Source: Cunninghamia lanceolata
Taxonomy: Eukaryota; Streptophyta; Pinopsida; Cupressales; Cupressaceae
Length of the DNA: 64,000 bases
Direction of reading: 5' to 3'
NCBI GenBank assembly: GCA_027924645.1
Contig: BSBN01000809.1
Coordinates: 42,376,001-42,440,000 of the forward strand
Part shown: positions 36,652 to 46,309 of the stretch, piece after piece
Numbering within the stretch: the first letter of the stretch is position 1
How the letters are laid out: the number at the start of each line of letters is the position of its first letter
The notes under the pieces: generated by a model
What the model saw: the letters and a program-made list of their open reading frames with translations, nothing else
What the model was told of the DNA's origin: nothing
The model's database searches: none
Translations under genes and position numbers: made by a program

Positions 36652-39164
36652 TGTTGGTTTTGCTTCTGAATCAGCATTAGGATTTGCCAGTTCTAATGCA
36701 CAGGCAGATTCAGCCAACTGAATATAGGAGGTTGCGTGAGCTCCTCCCCTTCACTTCTGATTTTGCCGCACCAAGGGGGTGTCCCTATTTGATAAAAGTA
36801 AAACCCTGACTAGCTCAATGACAGAAGGATTTAACTTGACAGCAACAGGCAGAATACTCTCATGTATGGACCAAGATTTGTGTAACAAATCACAAGGTTG
36901 GCAACATTCTTAGACATAATGTCTGGTTAGGGATGAGAGCATGCAGGGGTTTCCTACTTCTAATCCTACAACTAACAGATGGAAGGATGAAATGGTTTGA
37001 ATTGGTGTTTGGAGTTATGGGACTTTCCTAGACCCATTGAACAGACAAATTCCCAAACCAGTGCCTTATCTGGGCAGCAGAGTCATATCTAAGACTGTAA
37101 ATGTCTCCCCATGACAACATAAATTCATATCCAGAGGACCTGAGAAGAATGCTACTGCCTGACAGCAACATGTCCAAGAAAGAGTATCATTAATGATCAT
37201 GCTTAACAGATCCTATGATGCAATCTATTTCCCTTTGTATCTGATCAAAAGCCTATTTAACCACTCCTTGAGCAGACGCAATAAATCAGACACACAGTAT
37301 GCATACACTGAAAAACTTGGAAGTCCTTGACAACCTTGTTTGAAAGGAAAACAAATGACATACAGGAGACAATCAGAAACAATACACACACAGGTGTTTT
37401 TCATTTAAAATCAATCTGCATAGAAGGTCATCACAGAGAAAATCATCATTTACAATCCAAGATAGATTAGTACACCAGACTAAGGACCGAGTCTGTAACA
37501 AAAAATGCCTTTCAAAATGTGAACACCTTATGTTCAGAGTCAGAGCAGAAAGCCCAAAAAACCTCCAACCCCTAAAAAGTAACACAGCCAAAACCATTTA
37601 TACAGAACTGTGTACATTCAGCAATTAATTACATGGCCAGAAGTCAAAAATCTGCCAGATACATCCATCAGAGGGAATGGCGCTCAAAAGCCATCAATGC
37701 AGCAGACAAGGGAGGCCTCGAGCCTTGCGCCGCCATCTGGAAGTCTTCATTCACAATCGGGCAGCCTGATCGTTTGTACCATCGCCCATACTCCTGCTAC
37801 AGTCGCCATTGATGGCCCAACAACCCGCAACCACCGAGAAAACTATCGTTGCGTTCAAATAGAAGCCTCCCGCCAAAATGTGCTTTACTGAAGGTTCAAA
37901 AGTGTAGGGAAATTAATCCCACATGCACGGTGCAAAGACCTCCTTATCACTTTATAAACATGGCCATATGCATAATAGGTGTCAAGCGTTTTGCCGCGCT
38001 CGACACACGACCCTTCGCCAGAAGCCCATCGGCCAAATCTACACCATCGGCTTGCCCCAAAAACCTCTCGCCGATCTCAATCGTCTCACCGACGACACCT
38101 CCGCATGCCTCTGTCGGCCAGACATAGTCTATCAGCCAGCCCAAAAGCTTCCTTGGCCGATAGACCAACGCTCCCCGATGGCCACCAAAACACACTTGTC
38201 GGTGAAACCTCCACTGTCGGCCCAACGACTAATTCTCCTGCCAACAACACAGGTCACGCCGAAGACCACTTCATAATCCCCTGTCGCCAAGACATAGACC
38301 ATCGGCACACCAATGAAAGCTCCCACTGACCTCAAAAGTCCTGCCGATGCCTACCTTCGCATTCCCCATCGGCTAGAGAAACGCCATCGGGCCAACACAT
38401 TCCATCCCTGCCGACACAGCCAGTCACATCGACCACCACACCATACTCAGGTCCTCGGCGAGACACACACCATCGGCACAACAAAAAAGACGCTCGCCGA
38501 TACGTCGAGTCACACCGACGCACCAACGAGCCACATTCTGCTCCTCTATCGGCCAAATACTCTCCATCGGCGGACCACAAAGCGCTGCCCCCGATAACCA
38601 AGGTCACTCCGATGACCGAACTCCTCGCTCCCATCGACTAGACACACATCATCGGAGCAACTGAAAAAACACTGGCCGATACCCTTAGTCACACCGACGA
38701 ACACCTCCCTAAAGCCTCCAACTTCCACATCGGCCAGAAAAGACCCATCGGCTAAGCACAAATCTCCCTCGCCGATCACAATAGTCTCACCGACCGCAAA
38801 CTCCACATTCCCCATCATCGGCAAACCGCAAAAGACTGCTGCCGATATGCCAAATCTTGCCGATGAACACTTGACTTACCCCCATCGGCATGACCAACAC
38901 CGTCAGTGGAACCACAATCTTCGCAGCCGATAGGCAAAAGTCTTGGCGATATACAAAGAACACACCATGCTATTGATACGATCGCCAGGACACAAGTACA
39001 CTTATGCCGATGGGCAGAACATGATGACCCCTTCCTCAAGAACTAAGATGTAGACACTGAAAAACACTGAAGGGGTGCCAACACTTAAAATTTTTTGGAT
39101 CTTTTGGGAAGGTGCCTGCATGAAAAATTGCTCAATTAACTGACAGTCAATTCAGGCACCAACA
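36652..39164 (+). mobile_element. B2: solo LTR, family B (2513 bp)
   Basis: TGTTGGTTTTGCTTC at 36652 to GCACCAACA at 39164. The perfect TSD is CTATT (36647-36651 and 39165-39169). The 3' LTR of D has the empty site 'cttactatttatagtaag'. It aligns with 57492-60120 over most of its length but lacks the GGTTCAA-rich block present there. There is no internal region. Confidence 0.95.
38025..38935. repeat. ATCGG / CCGAT motif array, degenerate ~90-bp units
   Basis: Roughly 30 ATCGGC, GCCGAT or near matches occur in 900 bp, in alternating orientation. A recurrent landmark 'gtcacaccgacg' appears near 38510, 38604, 38690 and 38787, giving a degenerate tandem period of about 86-97 bp. The same kind of array is at about 58840-59520 and from about 63700 to the window end. 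Confidence 0.8.
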
Positions 39165-39725
39165 CTATTTATAGTAAGTGCTTGCATGTTGTTAATCTTT
39201 CTGGGTTTTGCTGGGTTTGTTCTCTTTGGTCCCTGGTGGTCACTGCTATTTTTAGTAAGTGGCAGTTTGGCATTGTTTGGGTGACTTGGCAGTTGGTTGT
39301 TAGCTCTCATAGACATTGGATTGAGATTGGAGTTATCAGATGGTTTGTGGATCCAGTTGGCACCCTCTAAGTTGGCTCAGTTTGCTTTTGGCCGTTACTA
39401 TTTTTAGTAAGTTCGGGATTGGCACCAGAACGGGATTTTGAGAGTGGGGTTGGATTCATCTTGTCAAAACCTTTCCAACGAGCTATAGATCATTGGTTTC
39501 CGCCATCATCTTGGCCTCCGTTTTAAAGTCCGTAAATTAAACATTATTATTTAATATTGGACTTTGGTGCTTAGGCTCAACAACTTAATGTTGTTTTAAA
39601 AGAGGGGACTTTAAGGGGGATGTTGAGAAAAGAATTAAAGAGAATTATAATATTTTAAAATGTATTTTCCTTCTCATGTTTTATCCCATATGCAAGAGGA
39701 TTTTAAAGACTCCCAGTTGGAAAAG

Positions 39726-39734
39726 TATAAAAGG
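39726..39734 (+). promoter_or_regulatory. TATA box of D 5' LTR
   Basis: TATAAAAGG between two copies of GGAAAAG (39719-39725 and 39736-39742). The 3' LTR has lost exactly the 17 bp from one copy to the other, so its TATA box is gone. Confidence 0.75.
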
Positions 39735-40696
39735 AGGAAAAGTGCTCTCATTTGGATATGCTTGGATTATTATTTCTTCTCTCTTTTGAGATTTTCCCCT
39801 TGAGAGTTTCTAGAGCTTTGCTCTAGGGTTTGGTACTATCTGGCTGAGACAAAAACCTCTGCAAGATTGTTTGATCTTCGCTTCTAGGGACGAAAACCTC
39901 CATTAGCATATACTAGATTGGCAAATACACAAAGTGTTTTCATCCAGAGCTTCATTGGTTTCTTGGTGGTGAGATTCCAAGGGTTTATTGACCATATCTT
40001 TTGCAGATGTATTTGTAGTGAAAATATATTTTCAGTGATAGATTGTGGTGAGATTGTGAGAGTGTTGAAGGCTGATTTAAAGTTCTTGCTGGCCGTACTT
40101 CTTCACACAGGCCGTATTCCGTCTTGTAGCCGTTTGGTATGGAGTTTGGGCATAAAATCTCTCCCAATATGGTCGCTTGGGGTCTGCAGTTGCAGCTTTA
40201 TTGCAGAGGCAGATCAGAGGTCTACATATAAGTTTGCTGCTGTTTAATGCTTCTAGCCAGGCCATACCTGCACTAGCCTGGTCGTGGGTCTTCTATAGGC
40301 CTTCTATCTTGTATTTCATCTTCTTATTTGGCCATAGGGAGGCATTGGAGGCTTATACCCTTGCTGATAATCATTGTATGACATTCAACATCGCCATACC
40401 CACTTGCTGCTCCATTTCCGGCGGTTGTACCAAGTTGCATATTTCCACATGGGTATGTAATAGTAATTGTTTTCAGGCCATTTCACTATCTGGGTAGTTG
40501 ATAGTTTCCTTATATCTGTTGTAGATTTTCTGGGTTTCTATATTATGCAATATATTGCGTGCTCCGGCACCACATCTACAGGAAAAATGAAAACCCCTTC
40601 TGCATTTTTCTATCTAGTCTGAAAAATCACACAAAAAATAATAAAAATCACACATAAAAGATCTTAAAAAATACAAACAGGTACGGCACATTACAG

Positions 40697-40709
40697 TGGT
40701 ATCAGAGCC
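40697..40709 (+). promoter_or_regulatory. Primer-binding site of D (initiator tRNA-Met type)
   Basis: TGGTATCAGAGCC, one base after the LTR end ACATTACA. Identical to the site in A. Confidence 0.92.
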
Positions 40710-40833
40710 ATGATCTTGCCATCCTGTGAGGTTGAACAGACATACAGCTTAGCTTTGCATGTGGGTGATCAGCACTTGCATGAGTGATTCAGAGTTGGGT
40801 AGTTGAAAGGGTTTGATCACTAAATGTGAGATC

Positions 40834-41510
40834 ATGGCACCTCTCTTGAACAACAATCTTTTTGATGCAGGAATGAAACTAAGATCTATGCATTGGTCAG
40901 ATGAGAGTTTTCTCAGCGCTGTGGAAGAAGTTGAGAAATGTTTATATAAAATTCCTCAATCACCTTCTAAGAGAATGCCGATAGCTTTAAGTCTTTCAAA
41001 GACTTGGTTGTGTGAACCTGAGTTGTTGAAGCATCCTGATAAGAATGTAAGATTGGCGGTTATTACATGCATCAGTGAAGTCCTGAGAATTACAACTCCT
41101 GAAGCACCTTACAATGATGACGTAATGAAGGAGATGTTACAGCTGATTATTGAAAGCTTTCATGGGCTAGCTGATACTAGAAGCTTATCTTTTAAAAAGA
41201 TTGCTGGATGTTAGAAATTATGGCTGAGGTTAGATCATATGTCTTTTTACTTGATCTTAAGTGCAATGATTTAATTCTCAACATGTTTCAATGTTTCTTG
41301 GACAAAATCAGAAAGTATCATGCGGATAGTGTTAAAATAGCAATGCAAACCATCTTGTCTCTGATTATAGATGAAGATGATGACATCTCCAAGTTGTTAT
41401 TATCTAACTTGCTAAGTATTTGGAGAAAGGAATAGCATATGTCACCCGCAGCACATGAGTTGTCAAAGACATTGGTTGAGCAGAAAATTGAGAAAATTAG
41501 ACATCTTTTG
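40834..41510 (+). pseudogene. Captured fragment of a PDS5-like cohesin cofactor gene (N-terminal part)
   Basis: The ATG at 40834 opens a frame that I recognise as the N-terminus of plant PDS5 (sister-chromatid cohesion protein, HEAT-repeat family). Diagnostic stretches are ELLKHPDKNVRLAVITCISE, LRITTPEAPYNDD, LEIMAEVRSYVFLLDLKC and MSPAAHELSKTLVEQ. The order and spacing are those of the family, over about 220 residues against more than 800 for a full protein. A frameshift lies near 41205-41215 and a TAG at 41433-41435. No intron-like gap is seen, so capture from spliced RNA is likely (inference). It lies between PBS and zinc knuckle, where gag would be. It would lack most HEAT repeats and so is not a functional PDS5. 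Confidence 0.85.
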
Positions 41511-43349
41511 ACAGAAGGAGAATGTATTGCTTGTGGTTTACAGGTTACAAGAATGAGCAAGAACCAAATGAGAAGACAAGGTCTATGCTTCTCTTGCACA
41601 GAACTGGAGCCTAACCACCAATGCACGAATAAAAAGGACTCACAACTTGATGATGGTTTACCAAATGAAGTTACTTTCAGCACTCAATAGGTTATCAGCC
41701 ATGATAACAGTTCTGATTTTCATGACAGCAGTGGGGTTCCTTTGCATCAGCACGAGACAACAACTACTTCACATGAAGGTGATGGTTCCATGGAGTTGTC
41801 AAAGGCAAATACTCAAGGTTTGGGTATTATTGATGCATTGTGTGAGGAGGATTCATGCCACCATAAGTCTGATTTTTCAAATCAGACCATAGAAAACAAA
41901 TCAGAAAATTCATTAATTGGCAGTGAGTCCCAAGATCGCTTTTTGGATGGACATACAGATACTTTGGAAGAAGTGTGCGAAGATATTGTCAAAACAACAA
42001 CTACAGTGTCTTTTGAGCCATCCTTTGAGGTACATAGCAGTAGTACCATTGATGATATTGTGAGTAAAGATGATAGCACACATGATGTTGCTTCTCATAT
42101 AGTGAGCAATGATGATTCAGCCACATACCATAGTGCAGATTACAAATTAGAAGAATTGTGTGGAGATGATTCGACACAAGGATATCATCATTTAGCTGGG
42201 CAATTGAAGGTTAATGATAACATGATTGCTACAGCTTTGGAACATTTTGATGTTGCTCGATAGATGTTGGCAACCTATGGTTGGAGTACTCTTGAGACAG
42301 ATGAGCACGTTGGTAGTGAACTTTCCCTTACAGAGTTTTATACACTTAGAGATGCAGTTGGGATAATGAAGAATAATTACCTACAACAATTATCAGATAG
42401 AGATCATCTTCTCATGCTAGATGGTAATTATTATGATGCTCTAAGGGGAAAGGAAGAGGAGGTTGATGAGCTCACCTATGAGCTTGAGGTCACCATAGAC
42501 TCTTTGAAGAGCACTCAATCAGCCCTTCAAGAGTCAAAGTTGCGGATAGATGAGCTTACTGTGGAGTTGAGCTTAGCACAGTCTTCATCTCCAGCAGTTA
42601 CAGTTCCGACTTCTATGATAGTCACTGGGGATGAGAATACACCCACGGATAGTGGTAAGGAGTACTTTGTGAATGTGGCTACACCCATTACAGTTGCAGG
42701 TGTGGGTGATATAGATGGGATGAGTACTTTGGTTGAGAGTAGAAAAGAACCAGATGTTGCATCAGGGGTATCTGGGGATAGTCCCATGCCAGATGATGCA
42801 GACTCGGTTATTGATAGCTCATACGAGGAGTTGGTAGATTTCCCCAAGAGTTGTGTGATAGATCACCACACTACTCCATCATTTTTGCAGGAGATGTGTA
42901 GGGCATCATTCAGTTGGGAGATCAGTTCTCATGTTGATTCGTTTCCCTCTCTTGGAAGCAAATTAGAAATTACATCCCATGCAGCTAATTTTGATCGACA
43001 GCTTAGTGAGTCACAGGGATGGAGAGGTCAGCTGCAGGTTACCGAGGATAAGGTTGTTCAAACCTTAACTCGTATTGACAGTACCCACAAGTTTGTGGAA
43101 GATCTCTTTTGGACGACACAATTGGAGGAAAGGCAGATAGGGGTAGTAGCAGGCATTTCTATATCTAATTTGCGAACTATCTAGCATGCCATGGAGTGGA
43201 TTAAATCAGAATACCTCCAATTGCTTTTAGATCGGGACTTTGCTATTGGGTATGTAGAGAGGACTTGCAGGTTATCTACCCAATTAGCCATTCAGGATTA
43301 GAGACATGAGCCATCATCTGATTTGAGTGGTGAGAGTGATGAGGAGTGT
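41511..43349 (+). pseudogene. D chimeric ORF: zinc knuckle, acidic and coiled-coil-like region
   Basis: It continues in the frame of the downstream PDS5 part. At 41586-41624 it has LCFSCTELEPNHQC preceded by RRQG. This parallels the gag zinc knuckle of A and F (RRKKLCFSCKKPWELGHRC) but with one residue fewer between Cys and His. A Ser/Asp/Thr-rich acidic stretch follows (41750-42240), then a Leu/Glu-rich probable coiled coil (42430-42570: EEEVDELTYELEVTIDSL). Only TAG stops interrupt it (41688, 42261, 43182 and one near 43299). No known domain is recognised in the rest. The frame crosses the E2 insertion. Confidence 0.65.
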
Positions 43350-44354
43350 GTTCCTATCATGTCCCTGCATTATGTATTATTCATTCAAATCAAAGATATG
43401 AATGATATTATAAATTGAATATATTTAAATAATATTTATTTAAAACAATTAAAAGATATATTATTATTATATTTATAAATAACACATAAACAATAATAAT
43501 AATATATTATAAATATATCTAATAATATAAATATAAATATTCTTATATTTATCTTATATTATAATATAAATATAAATAATATAATATAAATCATATATCA
43601 TTTACTATGATATAAATGATATAATATAAATAATACAAAATAAATAATATATCATTTATTATAATGATATAACATAAATACAAATAATATAAATAAACTA
43701 TATGTTAAGGGAGTTACGTATGGTTACCAAGGGAATAACATAAAGTAATAAAAATTATAAAAGGGTAAGTATGTCTTTTACCACCAGGCATAATAAATAT
43801 CCCTTGAAAGGGAAATAAATAAAGAAAAGAAGATGGGCAATAAATAAATAATATCCCATAAATAAATATATTTAGATCCGCATTATATTTATATATATTT
43901 CTGAATCATAACTAGAAAAGATATCATAAATATATATATGGAGGAATTATTCAAGTAAAAATAAATATAATAATAATAATATATAATAGTAAATATATAT
44001 TTATTCATTGCATAATATAAGGGCATTCATATATGGAATCGGGCTGTTGAGAAGATGCCGATCTCATAATAAGGAGCTTTTAACTAATACAAACAAATAT
44101 CAAGTATCAAAGTTTAATAATATTTATTTATTAAGGGTGGTGACGGGTGGTAAATTGCACCCCTTCAAACTTATAAATATTAACGGGCCCATCTAACAAA
44201 AGAAGGGGAAATGAATAGAAAAAGGAATGAGGAGAATAAATATCTACCGCATCCAAAAGGTACCTGCAGATCGTCTGAACAGCAGGTAAGTATTTTAATA
44301 TATTTAATTATTAAGATGTAATATATCTATATATATGTGTGTAAATATATATAT

Positions 44355-44391
<37 letters not shown>

Positions 44392-44852
44392 CACAATAAT
44401 ATTAATAACATATATAATAATACAATATAGAGATATTATTAATATTATAACAAATATTATAATATATAAATATTAAAGAATAGGCAAAAGAGGATAGAAT
44501 CCAGTGAGCAGATTCAACAAGACAAGTAGCATAAAGAGGTACATGCACTTTCCTTATTAATAGGTTAGGCAATATAAATGTTGTAGAAGAATAATATGAA
44601 TATAAATGGACTGTCAAGTTAATTGGTATAATTATGATGTTAACTATAAATAAATGCACTTAACTTAGACAAAACTATGAATGCACAGAAACTAATATAA
44701 TGAATAAATGTAATGATATATGATCAATATTAATATAAGTCATCTTGTGTTAAATGCCAATAAGAACAATTATGATATTTATGAAATCAATTAAAGATAC
44801 AGTAATGGTATGTTCATCTCATCACTTCTATTTCCCATAACCATAGGAGAGG

Positions 44853-44996
44853 CGGTCTTGTTAGGTAAAGGCGGGGCAATTCCATCACGATGGATTGGAG
44901 AGGGTTTAACGCGCCCTAGACAAGGATGCTAGGGAGAGGCGGAGTAATTCCATTCCCAATCGCATTGGAGAGGGTTCAACGCGCCCTAGACATATA
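44853..44996. repeat. Two-copy repeat in E2
   Basis: Two direct copies, about 80 bp apart, of a block with 'gaggcgg', 'aattccat', 'attggagagggtt' and 'aacgcgccctagaca'. Confidence 0.8.
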
Positions 44997-45142
44997 ATTT
45001 CCCCATCCATGGTTAAGGAATAGAAGGAAGATGATATGGGAAGATGAACTTAGATTATTACTTCTATATTTCTCTATTACTTCATCCTTAAAGGAATGTT
45101 AGGTCTTGTGGGGAGAGGCGGAGTAATCCCATCCGTAAGAAG

Positions 45143-45238
45143 GCCCGTAGGCTGGATCAAGAGATAAGCCCGTAGGCTAGATCAAGAGATAAGCCCGTAG
45201 GCTGGGACATAGTTCCCGTAGGCTGGGTCAAGAGATGG
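45143..45238. repeat. 25-bp tandem repeat in E2
   Basis: Four imperfect units beginning gcccgtaggctgg, the first two 25 bp long and ending 'atcaagagataa'. Confidence 0.9.
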
Positions 45239-45475
45239 TTTCAGTGCCCCGATACATGTAAAGCCTAGTTCCATGGGGAAAAGTAATAAGGAAAATATGC
45301 ATGATTGAATTATGGAATGTATTATACAATAGTTATCAATAATAAGTAATAATTGTGAAATGAATGATCTTATCATTGAAAATTATTAATCTATAATGTT
45401 TCTAATGTCTCCTTGAGAATCACTTTGAATGCAAATTTAGGTTTAAATGTTCCCTCTAGAAAGAGGGACATTACA

Positions 45476-46309
45476 GTTCCCCATGACTACGACGGTCAAC
45501 CATTGACACAGGCAGGTGCTTTTTATTTTGACTGCATAGTGAGGAGTGCTCATCATTTCTCCTTTAGTCCACACACTTATGACCGGACGATGCGTAAGTG
45601 TGGATTGGCTTGGGATTTGTACCATCCGTTGTGGGATGGAGAGTTACCATCTTTAGAAGGTGGGACTAGGGGCTGCAAGTACCTGACTCAGTTGTTTGCA
45701 GGGGATTACTTGCAGGGTCAGAGGTTGGATTACCATCACGTTGATGTGTACCTGATAGAATTTGCCGTTACTGGGTCTCAATTGGAGACAGGGCTTCAGG
45801 GAGGTTGTAGTGGCAGTGGGCATGATGGCTTGGTTAGTTATCACATCCATGGGAGTTTCACAGAGGTTGTAGAGAGATATTGTGTTGCGGAGTCTTCCAG
45901 ATATTTTTGTCTTTTTATGATGGATGGATGTGAGGTTCTGATGTGTTGGGATCCAGGTGGTGACAGGTTTGGCATAATAGTTCAGTTGGATTCCATCATG
46001 TTGCTTCACCACTCTTTGCATGGTGAAGATTTTATCAAAGTAGCGCAGTGGAAGTCATCGGGTGATGTGTATGGCAGACTTCCATATTGGCTTTGGGACC
46101 CAAGGTTTTCTATGTCTAGCAGATTGTTCTATATTGGGGTAGCTATTTACATTGATACTGAGCATGGTTTTACCTCTACCCAACGGATGCAGTGGAGATG
46201 CTGTTGGACTTTTTTCATATTGATTTGGGATCCTGGTGTTCAGTTTTGGCATGTAGGTGCAGATTGCTTGAGGACAAGCAATCTTTGGGAAGGGCAGACT
46301 GTAATGTAG
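45476..46309 (+). pseudogene. D chimeric ORF: orphan C-terminal domain and gypsy pol tail
   Basis: About 275 open codons after E2, in the same frame as 41208-43349. It is rich in aromatic residues and Gly, with motifs such as HDYDGQPLTQAG, RYFCLFMMDGCEVLMCWDP, PYWLWDPRFS and FILIWDPGVQFWHVG. I do not recognise it. The last codons (from DCLRTSN, near 46264, in 'gcttgaggacaagcaatctt') derive from the 3' end of pol: the same nucleotides precede the PPT in A, G and F. The tail therefore marks where the foreign ORF was joined to gypsy sequence. It ends at TAG 46307-46309, just inside the 3' LTR. Confidence 0.7.
46287..46299 (+). promoter_or_regulatory. Polypurine tract of D
   Basis: GGGAAGGGCAGAC directly before the 3' LTR, nearly the same as in A, F and C. 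Confidence 0.85.

Larger units (their letters stand above)
36483..40695 (+). mobile_element. D 5' LTR, interrupted by B2
   Basis: Parts 36483-36651 and 39170-40695, 1695 bp in all. It starts TGTAATGTCCCC and ends GCACATTACA before the PBS. It keeps a 105-bp stretch (36491-36595) that the 3' LTR lacks. A TATA box lies at 39726-39734. Confidence 0.88.
43355..45475. mobile_element. E2: solo LTR, E family, inside the D ORF (2121 bp)
   Basis: TATCATGTCCCTG at 43355 (first TG decayed to TA) to AGAGGGACATTACA at 45475. The perfect TSD is GTTCC (43350-43354 and 45476-45480). Its first 80 bp match the reverse complement of the end of E1. Long AT microsatellite-like stretches occur at 43420-43980 and 44300-44470. 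With it removed, the D frame is continuous (Val-Pro-His across the junction). Confidence 0.92.

Noticed and set aside
37923..38824. Overlapping ORFs of about 90-117 codons on both strands
   Set aside because: They arise because the CpG-rich motif array has few stop codons. They overlap in several frames and both strands, with no domain.
45143..45238. CRISPR-like array
   Set aside because: Four 25-bp units in direct tandem without unique spacers, in plant DNA; a simple tandem repeat.
45413..45475. An upstream start for the D C-terminal ORF inside the preceding AT-rich sequence
   Set aside because: This part belongs to solo LTR E2. The TSD GTTCC at 45476 marks where D sequence resumes, and the apparent start is accidental.
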